Source of the DNA: Methylobacter sp.
Lineage (GTDB): Bacteria > Pseudomonadota > Gammaproteobacteria > Methylococcales > Methylomonadaceae
Direction: 5' to 3'
NCBI GenBank assembly: GCA_023229605.1
Contig: JALNYY010000006.1
Span: 1-64,000, forward strand
Length of the DNA stretch: 64,000 nt
Positions 34,812-43,062 of the stretch are shown here, piece after piece. Each line of letters opens with the position of its first letter. The first letter of the stretch is position 1. The notes beneath the pieces are model-generated. The model saw nothing but the letters and a program-made list of their open reading frames with translations. It searched no databases and had not been told where the DNA came from. Made by a program: the position numbers and the translations under genes.

Positions 34812-35785
34812 GCCGCAAAACCGCCTGTGTCGAAAACACCTTCAAACAGAGGGGAGCTCAAATAACGTTCGCCGGAATCCGGCAGCACGGCAACAATGGT
34901 TTTGCCTGCGTTTTCAGGTCGCTGGGCGACACGCACTGCAACAGCCACGGCCGCGCCAGAGGAAATACCGGAAAGTATGCCTTCTTCCCTGGCGAGACGG
35001 CGCGCGTAAGCGATGGCTTCTTCATTGCTGACCTGCTCTATTTGATCGACCAGCGACAGGTCGAGCACGTCCGGTACAAACCCCGCACCGATGCCCTGGA
35101 TTTTATGGGGGCCGGGCTTTAGCGGCTCCCCGGCACGAGTCTGACTGAGTACCGGACTCGCCTCAGGCTCGACCGCAATCGAAATGATAGCCTTGCCCTG
35201 CGTCTGCTTGATATAACGGGAAACACCGGTAATCGTCCCGCCGGTGCCGACGCCGGAAACCAAAATATCGATAGCGCCATCGGTGTCGTTCCAGATCTCG
35301 GGCCCGGTGGTTTGCTCGTGAATCGCCGGGTTTGCCGGATTTTTAAACTGTTGCAGCAATACATAGCGCTCGGGATCGGAAGCGGCAATTTCCTCGGCTT
35401 TCGCTATCGAGCCACTCATGCCCTTGGCGCCTTCCGTCAACACCAGCTTGGCGCCGTAGGCGATCAGCAGCTTGCTGCGCTCCAGGCTCATCGTCTCCGG
35501 CATCGTCAGCGTCAACGGGATGTTCCGTGCCACAGCGACAAACGCCAGCGCAATGCCGGTATTGCCGCTGGTCGGCTCGACGAGTTCCTTGCCGGGACCC
35601 AGCAGGCCGCGACGCTCGGCATCCCAGATCATGGCCGCACCGATCCGGCATTTGACCGAATAAGCGGGATTGCGGCCTTCTATTTTTGCCAGCAGGGTGA
35701 CCGGTGCGCCATCGTTGATGCGATTAAGCCGCACCAGAGGAGTTTGCCCGATGGAATGGGAATTGTCTTCGTACCAATGTGACAT
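34808..35785 (-). CDS. cysK: Cysteine synthase (O-acetylserine sulfhydrylase)
   Basis: A 325-residue PLP enzyme that joins sulfide to O-acetylserine. The PLP lysine is in the [12 protein letters not shown] block, the substrate loop is [13 protein letters not shown], and the phosphate loop is [11 protein letters not shown] choose the ATG at 35785 (MSHWYEDN) with AGGAG eight bases upstream over an in-frame start at 35809. It heads the cysK-epsC-encapsulin-desulfurase row. A strong terminator hairpin sits in its 5' leader. Confidence 0.94.
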   Translation of the reverse strand: MSHWYEDNSHSIGQTPLVRLNRINDGAPVTLLAKIEGRNPAYSVKCRIGAAMIWDAERRGLLGPGKELVEPTSGNTGIALAFVAVARNIPLTLTMPETMSLERSKLLIAYGAKLVLTEGAKGMSGSIAKAEEIAASDPERYVLLQQFKNPANPAIHEQTTGPEIWNDTDGAIDILVSGVGTGGTITGVSRYIKQTQGKAIISIAVEPEASPVLSQTRAGEPLKPGPHKIQGIGAGFVPDVLDLSLVDQIEQVSNEEAIAYARRLAREEGILSGISSGAAVAVAVRVAQRPENAGKTIVAVLPDSGERYLSSPLFEGVFDTGGFAA

Positions 35786-35836
35786 AAAAATCTCCTGTGC
35801 GAGTTGCAAATTAATTGCCCAAGCTAAATTTTGGCC

Positions 35837-35874
35837 AAAAAAAAGCCAGTGGCCCCTAAGGGGCTCACTGGCTT
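35837..35874 (-). terminator. Intrinsic terminator in the cysK leader (possible attenuator)
   Basis: On the minus strand AAGCCAGTG and GCCCC pair with GGGGC and CACTGGCTT around a TTA loop (14 pairs, one bulge), followed by eight T. It lies about 50 bp before the cysK start codon and about 25 nt after the predicted transcription start. There is no gene it could end, so it probably controls read-through into cysK. Confidence 0.78.
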
Positions 35875-35904
35875 CCGGTTGTCCGGTCAGCTTGCGTTTT
35901 TTAT

Positions 35905-35934
35905 AAAGTACTTTAAGTCGTTACATCCTGTCAA
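35905..35934 (-). promoter_or_regulatory. Predicted sigma-70-type promoter of cysK
   Basis: A perfect -35 TTGACA (35934-35929) and a -10 TACTTT (35910-35905) are 18 bp apart on the minus strand. Transcription would begin near 35897 and run into the leader terminator. Confidence 0.6.
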
Positions 35935-35977
35935 GGCGGATATTTGTATTCTCTCGAACACCTTACCAACAATTGGC

Positions 35978-36044
35978 TTATCTATTTATAGGATATATAA
36001 ATCAAATAATATCGTTTTATTAAACAAAAAAATCACACTATGCT
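35978..36044 (+). promoter_or_regulatory. Shared sulfur-type promoter, site C (sterol-desaturase-like gene 2)
   Basis: TTATCT at 35978, ATCGTTT at 36011 (33 bases on), 21 bases, -10 TATGCT at 36039-36044. It is nearly identical to site B from the AATAATATCGTTTTATTAAA stretch onward, and to site A after the -10. The predicted leader is about 130 nt. Confidence 0.8.
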
Positions 36045-36180
36045 GTTTTCCAACACCAGAAAATATGAATGACTTGGTGAAACATGTTTATGCCGCTAAA
36101 AATGTTACCAAGCGGACATATCAGTTTCATTAATGTTTTGCTCCTGATTGTTTTGTCCGTTTTATATCGAGGTAAAGTCA

Positions 36181-37221
36181 ATGTCCAGCGAATTCACATC
36201 TCTAATCACTTTTCTTGAATCCTATTTAACGTGGCTTTCCAGCATGTCAGGCAAATTGGCGGCATTAAGCCTGATTATCGTATTTGGGATACTGTCGGCC
36301 CTTGAGTTTAGCTTTCCCAAGCGCAGATTGTCGCTTAAACCGTTGCGCCGGTCATATCAAACCAATATCAGTCTGTTTATATTTAACAGTCTCGTTATCT
36401 CGGTAGTGTCGGCGACGCCTTTGTTGCTGGTGGCCGACCGCTATTCAGACCGGGGGCTGTTAAGTTATGTCGAGGGCGCTGCATGGAAAGGCCTGCTGTC
36501 GTTTGTCTTGCTCGATTTGCTGCTCTATTGTTGGCACCGGATCAGTCACAACTTTGATGGCCTGTGGATGTTTCACAAGGTGCATCACAACGATCCTTAT
36601 TTGAATGTCTCGACCGCATTCCGGCTGCACATTGTCGAGCTGTTAATCATCACCGCGCTGAAGTCGGCGTACATTGTCCTGCTCGGTGTAGACAAGACGA
36701 TGGTGCTCACTAATGAAACCCTATTGACCTTGTTCATCATGTTTCATCACAGCAATATCTCATTCCGTGGCGAGAAACGGCTGGGGCAGGTCATCATTTC
36801 GCCGTATTTGCATCGCGCCCACCATTCGACGGAACGGTGCGAGCACGACGCTAACTACGGTGCGGTCTTTTCGATATGGGACCGTCTTTTCGGTACGTTT
36901 GCGGAACTGGAGCCTGTCGAAATCGGCATTAACAACAGCTCGCCGCAAACTGTTTTAGGACTGGTAAAACTCGGCTTTACCGCAACGGCAAATCCAACGC
37001 CTGCGCCAACATACGAACCGGACTTGAACCTTAAATCGATGATCGCCGAAGCCGCCTATTACAAGGCGGAAAAACGCGCCTTTAAGCCTGGAAATGAGCT
37101 TCGCGACTGGCTGGAAGCTAAAAGGGAAATCATCAGGATGGTTTATGGCGATAAGCACATCGGGCAGCAATCAAGCGATTCCGACCATTCTTCGATGCAA
37201 CGGCCTTTTACGCTTTGTTGA
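36181..37221 (+). CDS. Sterol desaturase / fatty acid hydroxylase family protein, copy 2
   Basis: A 346-residue paralogue of the protein at 23183-24220 with the same di-iron histidine boxes (HRISH, HKVHHND, FHHSN, HRAHHSTERCEHD). I use the ATG at 36181 (MSSEF), preceded by GAGG and matching the start of copy 1 (MSSEI); an in-frame ATG at 36148 lacks a site. The shared sulfur-type promoter C lies 140 bp upstream, unlike copy 1. The location next to sulfate genes and the regulation suggest a role under sulfur limitation, perhaps membrane-lipid change or oxidation of an organosulfur compound, but the substrate is unknown. Confidence 0.88.
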   Translation: MSSEFTSLITFLESYLTWLSSMSGKLAALSLIIVFGILSALEFSFPKRRLSLKPLRRSYQTNISLFIFNSLVISVVSATPLLLVADRYSDRGLLSYVEGAAWKGLLSFVLLDLLLYCWHRISHNFDGLWMFHKVHHNDPYLNVSTAFRLHIVELLIITALKSAYIVLLGVDKTMVLTNETLLTLFIMFHHSNISFRGEKRLGQVIISPYLHRAHHSTERCEHDANYGAVFSIWDRLFGTFAELEPVEIGINNSSPQTVLGLVKLGFTATANPTPAPTYEPDLNLKSMIAEAAYYKAEKRAFKPGNELRDWLEAKREIIRMVYGDKHIGQQSSDSDHSSMQRPFTLC

Positions 37222-37310
37222 CCTACTGAACCATACCTTCTCATCCTATGGCTCTTTTGGTGTTGTAAACGGCAGAAATAAATTCTCTTCATGGTTTGAA
37301 ACCACCGTAT

Positions 37311-37690
37311 TCATAAAAAAATGCCTTGCTGAACCAGTTGGGATTTGATGAACAATAGCAACATCCCCGCCGCACCGCAAACGGCGATGACCGGAATAAC
37401 GCCCGCCTTGTATCGGAACAGCGCCATCAAAGCGCAAGCACCGATCAGTGCGGCAATGCAGTCGAAGCGCCCTTCGAAACCTTGCGGCCAGAACACATGC
37501 CAGGCAAAAAACACGGCAAGATTAAGAATAACACCGACCACGGCGGCGGTAATCGCCGACAGCGGCGCGGTGAATTTCAAATTGCCGTGGGTCGATTCTA
37601 CCAGAGGGCCGCCCGCCAGGATAAACAAAAAACTGGGCAGGAAGGTGAAATAAGTCGTTACTACCGCTGCGACTATTTCGCTAGTTCCCA
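37311..37690 (-). pseudogene. Chromate transporter (ChrA) C-terminal fragment
   Basis: The frame reads as the C-terminal half of a CHR-family chromate transporter: VTTYFTFLPSFLFILAGGP, FTAPLSAITAAVVGVILNLA and two further membrane segments, ending at 37311. The N-terminal half is missing; upstream the frame runs into the palindromic repeat at 37681-37764. It lies between the sterol-desaturase-like gene and cysB. Chromate enters cells through sulfate transporters, so a chromate exporter fits this locus, but this one looks broken. Confidence 0.78.
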
Positions 37691-37764
37691 AGCTCAAGCT
37701 TGGGAATTCGGTTTGGAAGCTAGAGCTTCGCCTTCGGGGTTCCCAATCTGGAGATTGGGAACCA
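37681..37764. repeat. GGTTCCCAA-type palindromes
   Basis: Two adjacent palindromes: TTCCCAAGCTCAAGCTTGGGAA and GGTTCCCAATCTGGAGATTG followed by its closing GGAACC. They abut the broken end of the chrA fragment and the end of cysB. Confidence 0.85.
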
Positions 37765-37795
37765 GCAAAGATCACACGCTATTTGCCCCCGCTCC

Positions 37796-38698
37796 TTACT
37801 GGAGATTAAGTTCTTTAGCCGCAACCAGCAGCTCTTCGATAAAGTGCTGCGTGTATAAGGGCAGGTAGTTGTTTTTCAGATAGGCGATCTTGGTTCTTGA
37901 GCTGGGGATAAGATGCGATAAATCCCGCGCAACCAGATCCTGGTCCATCGCCGGGTCATAAGCCATACCGGCGATAATGCCGACGCCCATGCCCAGCCGG
38001 ACATAGGTCTTGATCACATCGGTGTCGGCGGCGGCCAGGATAATATCCAGCGCCATATCGGTGTTTTTAAATGCGGTCTCGATATTTGAGCGCCCGGTAA
38101 AACCGAAGCTGTAGGTGAGTATGGGGAAGGAGGCCAGTCGTTCAAGGGAAATTTCACCCTCGCTCAACGGATGATTTTTTGGCGCCACCGCCGCATGATG
38201 CCATTCATAGCAGGGTTTGACGACCAAGTCGTTGTCTTCGCCGACTTTCTCTGTGCAGACGGCAATATCGGCTTTATGGGTGTGCAGTTTATTAATCAGT
38301 TGTTCGGGCGACGCTTCAACCATATAAATCCTGACGCCCGGATATTTCTCCCTAAAGCGAAGGATAGGTTTCGGCAGAAAATACTTGGCTTGGGTGTGCG
38401 TGGTCGCAATATGCAGAACACCCTGGCTGCTGTCGATATAGTCGGCCGCTATGGTCTGGATATTTTTTTTTGCCATGTTGATGGTCGCGACTTCTTCCAT
38501 GATGCGCCGCCCCAAAGAGGTTAAGCCTATCAATTTCTTGCCCTGTCGCTCATATAACGGCGAACCCAATTCCTCCTCAAAAAGCTGCAACTGCCGGCTG
38601 ACCGCCGATTGTACGATATGCATTTTTTCCGCCGCTCTCGAAAGGTTGAAATCGTTTTCCTGAAGGACGCGCAGCAGTTCAATCTGGCTTAGGTTCAT
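37796..38698 (-). CDS. cysB: CysB-type LysR transcriptional regulator
   Basis: A 300-residue LysR regulator with the CysB features: N-terminal helix-turn-helix (NLSRAAEKMHIVQSAVSRQL), HIATTHTQAKYFLP in the first effector half with the residues that contact the sulfate-like ligand, and LTYSFGFTGR. CysB activates sulfate uptake and reduction genes when N-acetylserine accumulates and sulfide is low. It is immediately upstream of the sulfate transporter genes on the same strand but after them in order of transcription, so it is a separate unit. It is the prime candidate to bind the five shared promoters. Confidence 0.9.
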   Translation of the reverse strand: MNLSQIELLRVLQENDFNLSRAAEKMHIVQSAVSRQLQLFEEELGSPLYERQGKKLIGLTSLGRRIMEEVATINMAKKNIQTIAADYIDSSQGVLHIATTHTQAKYFLPKPILRFREKYPGVRIYMVEASPEQLINKLHTHKADIAVCTEKVGEDNDLVVKPCYEWHHAAVAPKNHPLSEGEISLERLASFPILTYSFGFTGRSNIETAFKNTDMALDIILAAADTDVIKTYVRLGMGVGIIAGMAYDPAMDQDLVARDLSHLIPSSRTKIAYLKNNYLPLYTQHFIEELLVAAKELNLQ

Positions 38699-38812
38699 TT
38701 GTTGGAGCTTTCCTATCTAATAATAATTGCACACGGATGAAATGGATTTAAACAGATGCCCGCGGATAAAACTATAAAATTCATAACTATTTCAGCAGCA
38801 GATTGTCGGTTT

Positions 38813-38838
38813 GGTTTCCAAGCCGGAGCTTGGGAACC
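38813..38838. repeat. GGTTTCCAAGC/GCTTGGGAACC palindrome
   Basis: A near-perfect inverted repeat between cysA and cysB, of the same type as those at 33656-33701 and 37681-37764. It may act as a hairpin after the end of cysA. Confidence 0.75.
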
Positions 38839-38875
38839 GGCGTGAAAAATTCGTATGCTGATTCCGGATAAAAAA

Positions 38876-39907
38876 CTAATGAAACCAATGCGCATGGCGT
38901 ATCCGCAGATCAACCTTGTCGCCCCTGTTCAAATGCAAACGCCTGAACTGGTTATTGGGCATTTCCGCATAAACGCTTGCCGCCGAACCGTTCTTGACCA
39001 ACTCAATGCGGATCAGCGAGCCCAGATGTTGCCAGTCTTTCAGCGTTACAAACGCATCGGTATCGGCTGTTGCTTTTTCAATGACAATATCGTGCGGCCG
39101 GACATGCGCAATCTTGCCTTGTTGCGCAGCCGATAGCCCTGCCGCTTGCAGCCAATCGGCGTTGTGTTCATCCAGGTCGAACACATTGGTTTGCCCGATA
39201 AAGCGGGACACGAAAGCATTGGCCGGATTATCGTAAATGTCGCCGGGCGCGCCTTGCTGCTCGATACGCCCGTGATTGAGCACAACAACCTGACTGGCGA
39301 CTTCCATGGCTTCTTCCTGGTCGTGGGTGACGAAAATACTGGTGACATTCAGGTCGTGATGCAGGTTGCGCAGCCATTGGCGCAAGTCCTTGCGCACGCC
39401 GGCATCCAGCGCGCCGAACGGTTCATCCAGCAACAGCACCGAGGGTTCCACGGCCAAGGCGCGCGCCAGCGCGATACGCTGGCGCTGGCCGCCGGAAAGT
39501 TGGTCGGGATAGCGGTCATGCAGCCAGTCAAGCTGCACCAAGCTCAATAAATCATGCACTTTCTTGCGGATAATCGCTTCTCCCAGGCGCTCGCGGCGAG
39601 GCTTGACCCGTAAACCGAACGCCACATTTTCGAATACGCTCATATGCCGGAACAAGGCATAATGCTGGAACACAAAACCGATTTGACGGTTCTTGACCGG
39701 TTTATCGGTGACCTTGTCGCCTTTCAAGAAAACATCGCCCCGGTCGGCTTGCTCCAGACCGGCAATGATGCGCAGCAAGGTGGTTTTACCGCAGCCGGAA
39801 GGCCCCAGCAAAGCGACCAATTCGCCTTCGGGAATGTCAAGGTTGATGTTGTCCAGCGCGGTAAACGCGCCGAAATGTTTGCTGATTTGGTTTACGTTAA
39901 TACTCAT
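38876..39907 (-). CDS. cysA: Sulfate/thiosulfate ABC transporter ATP-binding protein CysA
   Basis: A 343-residue ABC ATPase: Walker [10 protein letters not shown] (about residues 34-42), signature [15 protein letters not shown], Walker [12 protein letters not shown] and H-loop THDQEEA. The C-terminal about 100 residues are the TOBE-type regulatory domain (RPHDIVI). It powers import of sulfate with CysT and CysW. A 197-bp gap holding a 23-bp inverted repeat separates it from cysW, more than between the other operon genes. Confidence 0.94.
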   Translation of the reverse strand: MSINVNQISKHFGAFTALDNINLDIPEGELVALLGPSGCGKTTLLRIIAGLEQADRGDVFLKGDKVTDKPVKNRQIGFVFQHYALFRHMSVFENVAFGLRVKPRRERLGEAIIRKKVHDLLSLVQLDWLHDRYPDQLSGGQRQRIALARALAVEPSVLLLDEPFGALDAGVRKDLRQWLRNLHHDLNVTSIFVTHDQEEAMEVASQVVVLNHGRIEQQGAPGDIYDNPANAFVSRFIGQTNVFDLDEHNADWLQAAGLSAAQQGKIAHVRPHDIVIEKATADTDAFVTLKDWQHLGSLIRIELVKNGSAASVYAEMPNNQFRRLHLNRGDKVDLRIRHAHWFH

Positions 39908-39982
39908 GATGGATTCCTAATATAAATCTTTAAATAGGTATTTATGACGGTGAGACCATTAAGTTAAGCTCATCGGTACTCC

Positions 39983-40064
39983 GTAGGAGCGGGCCGCGCC
40001 CGCGACATTTGAGCTGCGGCTATAGCATTGTCGCGCCTGTATCGCGGGCGCGGCCCGCTCCTAC
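39983..40064. repeat. Perfect 23-bp inverted repeat between cysW and cysA
   Basis: Bases 39983-40005 (GTAGGAGCGGGCCGCGCCCG plus CGA) are the exact reverse complement of 40042-40064. It is a GTAGGAGCG-type dispersed palindrome of the kind common in proteobacterial intergenic spaces. In the transcript it would form a long stable hairpin within the operon. Confidence 0.9.
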
Positions 40065-40104
40065 AACGAGTAATGATGCAGCGCATAGGAACGATGAAAA
40101 ATGC

Positions 40105-40992
40105 TTAGTGCAGTTCAACCGCTTGACGGCTCGCTTTTAGCTCCTGTTTTTGCTTCCATTCCAGGACGGTCTTGAACACCAGCGTCACCACGGCCAATGC
40201 CGCCAGCACGGACGCCCCGGCGAAGGAGCCGACGAAATCGTATTCGTTGTAACTGACTTCGACATGCAGCGGCAGCGAGTTGGTGAGTCCGCGGATATGG
40301 CCGGACACCACCGAAACCGCGCCGAACTCGCCCATCGCCCTGGCGTTGCACAGCAATACGCCGTTCAGTAGACCCCATTTGATATTCGGCATAGTGACTT
40401 TGAAAAAGGTTTGCCAGCCGTTCGCACCCAGCGATAAGGCAGCTTCCTCTTCTTCATGGCCGATTTCCTGCATCAGCGGAATCAACTCGCGGGCGACGAA
40501 CGGGAAGGTCACGAACAGGGTCGCCAGGATTATTCCCGGCACCGCGAAAATGATCTTGATGTCATGCTCGGAGCACCACGGCCCCAACCAGCCTTGGGCG
40601 CCGAAAATCAGCACATAGATCAAACCGGCAATCACCGGCGACACCGAAAACGGCAGATCGATCAGGGTAATCAGCAGGCTTTTGCCTCGAAACTCAAAAC
40701 GCGTTATCGCCCAGGCGGCGCTAACGCCGAACACGGCGGTCAAAGGCACGGTGACCAGTGCAATCAGCAGCGTCAGCCGCATCGCCGCCAACGCGTCGGG
40801 ATGGGTCAGGCTGGCGGCATAGGCCGTCCAGCCCTTGGCAAAAGCTTGAATCAGTACGGTTGCCAGCGGCAACACCAGAAACAACCCGATAATGCCCAGC
40901 GTGAGTCCGATCAGGGCATACCGAACCCAGCCGGGGTCCGACAGCGCGAGCTTTTTTGAGGCAATAAAAGAGTTGGCGGAAACGGCATTCAT
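40105..40992 (-). CDS. cysW: Sulfate ABC transporter permease CysW
   Basis: A 295-residue permease with six membrane segments and the cytoplasmic EAA-type loop (LMQEIGHEEEEAALSLGANG). The ARAMGEFGAVSVVSGHIRG block is a hallmark of CysW. It pairs with CysT to form the sulfate channel. It lies 10 bp after cysT, in the operon sbp-cysT-cysW-cysA. Confidence 0.94.
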   Translation of the reverse strand: MNAVSANSFIASKKLALSDPGWVRYALIGLTLGIIGLFLVLPLATVLIQAFAKGWTAYAASLTHPDALAAMRLTLLIALVTVPLTAVFGVSAAWAITRFEFRGKSLLITLIDLPFSVSPVIAGLIYVLIFGAQGWLGPWCSEHDIKIIFAVPGIILATLFVTFPFVARELIPLMQEIGHEEEEAALSLGANGWQTFFKVTMPNIKWGLLNGVLLCNARAMGEFGAVSVVSGHIRGLTNSLPLHVEVSYNEYDFVGSFAGASVLAALAVVTLVFKTVLEWKQKQELKASRQAVELH

Positions 40993-41002
40993 CAGGCATT
41001 CC

Positions 41003-41830
41003 TCACAGTTGTCCCGAGCGGCGGCGTACCCACCATTGCAGCCCGTTTATCAGCAGCAGCAACAGAAACGACAGGATCAGCATGGTCAAGCCAATCGCGG
41101 TTGCCCCGGCGTAATCGTATTGTTCCAGTTTGGTGATGATCAACAGCGGCACGATTTCGGAGATATACGGCATATTGCCGGCAATGAAGATCACCGAGCC
41201 GTATTCGCCGACGCCGCGCGCAAAAGCCAGCGCAACGCCGGTAATCGTGGCGGGCAGGATATTGGGCAGAATCACTTTAACGAACGCCTGCAGTCGGGTG
41301 GCGCCGAGACTGGCGGCTGCTTCCTCCATCGCGGTGTCGAATTCCTGCAACACCGGTTCGATGGTGCGCACCACAAACGGCAAGCCGATAAAGATCAAGG
41401 CAAAGACGATGCCCAGCGGCTTGTAGGCGATTTGCACGCCGATACTCTCCATGACCAGCTTGCCGATCCAGCCGCGAGGTTCGTAGATCGCGGCCAGCAC
41501 GATGCCGGCCACGGCGGTCGGCAACGCGAACGGCAGATCGATCAAAGCATCGAACAGGCGTTTGCCGGGAAACGTATAGCGCGCCAGCGACCAGGCGATG
41601 ATAAAGCCGAACACCCCGGCAACAATAGCGGCAAGCAGCGCCGCACCGAAACTGGTGCGGAACGAGGCCAGCACGCGCGGGTTGGTCAGTATCGCCCAGT
41701 ACTCGGCAAAGCTGAGCTGCAAGGTTTTCAGCAGCATCGCGCTGAGCGGTATCAGAACGATCAATGCCAGATAAACCAGGGTAAATCCGATCGCCGGGCG
41801 GAATCCCGGCATAATGTTGCTTTGCGGCAT
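41003..41830 (-). CDS. cysT: Sulfate ABC transporter permease CysT (CysU)
   Basis: A 275-residue permease starting MPQSNIMPGFRPAIGFTLVY, with six membrane segments and the EAA loop VLQEFDTAMEEAAASLGATR. ARGVGEYGSVIFIAGNMPY is typical of CysT. It lies 11 bp after sbp and 10 bp before cysW, so it is cotranscribed. Confidence 0.94.
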   Translation of the reverse strand: MPQSNIMPGFRPAIGFTLVYLALIVLIPLSAMLLKTLQLSFAEYWAILTNPRVLASFRTSFGAALLAAIVAGVFGFIIAWSLARYTFPGKRLFDALIDLPFALPTAVAGIVLAAIYEPRGWIGKLVMESIGVQIAYKPLGIVFALIFIGLPFVVRTIEPVLQEFDTAMEEAAASLGATRLQAFVKVILPNILPATITGVALAFARGVGEYGSVIFIAGNMPYISEIVPLLIITKLEQYDYAGATAIGLTMLILSFLLLLLINGLQWWVRRRSGQL

Positions 41831-41841
41831 GTTAATAACCT

Positions 41842-42846
41842 TTATGGTGCGTAGATTTGATCGAAATAACCGCCGTCCTCGAAATGCTCTTTCTGCGCCT
41901 TATGCCAGCCGCCGAATTTTTCATTGACGGTGAACAGCTCCAGTTTCGGAAAGCGTTTCAAATCTTCAGGATCGGCAAATTCGGGATGTGCAGGACGGTA
42001 AAAATGCTTCGCCGCCAGTTTTTGCCCGACCGGGGTATACAGGTATTGCAGGTAGGCTTCGGCCAAATCCCGTGTGCCGTGCTTATCAACGATTTTGTCC
42101 AGCCATGCCACCGGCGTTTCCGCCTTGATGCTGACCGGAGGCACGATAATGTCCAACTCGCCTTCGCCCAGTTCGCCAATCGCCAAAAACGCTTCGTTTT
42201 CCCAGGTAATCAGCACATCGCCGATACCGCGCTGGATAAAGGTCGTCGTGGAGCCGCGCGCGCCGGAATCCAGTACCGGCACATTCTTGTACAGCTTCTT
42301 GATAAAATCCCTGGCGGCATCCTTGCTGCCGTAACTCTTTTCCGCAAACGCCCAGGCGGCCAAGTAGTTGTAGCGCGCGCCGCCGGATGTCTTGGGATTG
42401 GGGGTGATCACCGAAACGCCCTCTTTGACCAAGTCGTCCCAGTTTTTAATACCCTTGGGATTGCCCTTGCGCACCAAAAATACAATGGTCGAGGTGTAGG
42501 GCAAACTGTTGTCCGGCAAACGGGCCTGCCAATCCTTAGGCAGTAAACCGGTTTTTTCGGAGATTTTATCGATGTCGTAAGACAACGCCAAAGTCAGCAC
42601 ATCGGCCTCCAAACCGTCGATGACCGCCCTGGTCTGCTTGCCGGCTCCGCCGTGGGATTGCTGGACATCGACATCCTCTCCGGTTTTTTCTTTCCAGTAT
42701 TTAATGAACGCTTTGTTGAAGTCCTGGTAAAGCTCCCGTGTCGGATCGTAGGACACGTTGAGCAGGGTTCTGTCCGCCAAAGCCGCGCCGCTTAGCAGCA
42801 AGGCCAGGGCAAAGGATACCGGTTTTAATGATTTGATGATTTTCAT
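41842..42846 (-). CDS. sbp: Periplasmic sulfate-binding protein
   Basis: A 334-residue secreted protein with a signal peptide (cleavage after GAALA). Sulfate-binding landmarks: [34 protein letters not shown] and [16 protein letters not shown], each here shown within its block. It captures sulfate for CysTWA. It heads the operon behind promoter D (42926-42992), with a GGAG ribosome-binding site and a leader of about 75 nt. Confidence 0.94.
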   Translation of the reverse strand: MKIIKSLKPVSFALALLLSGAALADRTLLNVSYDPTRELYQDFNKAFIKYWKEKTGEDVDVQQSHGGAGKQTRAVIDGLEADVLTLALSYDIDKISEKTGLLPKDWQARLPDNSLPYTSTIVFLVRKGNPKGIKNWDDLVKEGVSVITPNPKTSGGARYNYLAAWAFAEKSYGSKDAARDFIKKLYKNVPVLDSGARGSTTTFIQRGIGDVLITWENEAFLAIGELGEGELDIIVPPVSIKAETPVAWLDKIVDKHGTRDLAEAYLQYLYTPVGQKLAAKHFYRPAHPEFADPEDLKRFPKLELFTVNEKFGGWHKAQKEHFEDGGYFDQIYAP

Positions 42847-42925
42847 GATTTCTCCTTACAGGAAAGTGTTTTATTTGCTTTGCCGCATCGTGTTAACAAA
42901 TGTCCAGTCCGATTAAGACGTGATC

Positions 42926-42992
42926 ATGCTAAACAAATTAATTGGCCGACAAAAACGATATATTTAGATTTTAATATCTCTAAATTAGATAT
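42926..42992 (-). promoter_or_regulatory. Shared sulfur-type promoter, site D (sbp-cysTWA)
   Basis: On the minus strand: ATATCT at 42992, dyad with AGAGATATTAAAATCTAAAT, ATCGTTT from 42959 (33 bases on), 21 bases, -10 TAGCAT at 42931-42926. It lies directly upstream of the sulfate uptake operon, which ties the whole promoter class to sulfur supply. Confidence 0.85.
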
Positions 42993-43062
42993 ATAGCCAT
43001 TCAGCAACCCCGTAACAGCCTTGCCTGTCCATTACCTCGCCCAGTTGTTGACCGGGTTGGAT

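Noticed and set aside
38700..38730. TCTAATAATAATTG half-site just upstream of cysB
   Set aside because: It resembles half of the shared promoter motif, but the ATCGTTT box, spacing and -10 are missing. Autoregulation is possible but not supported.
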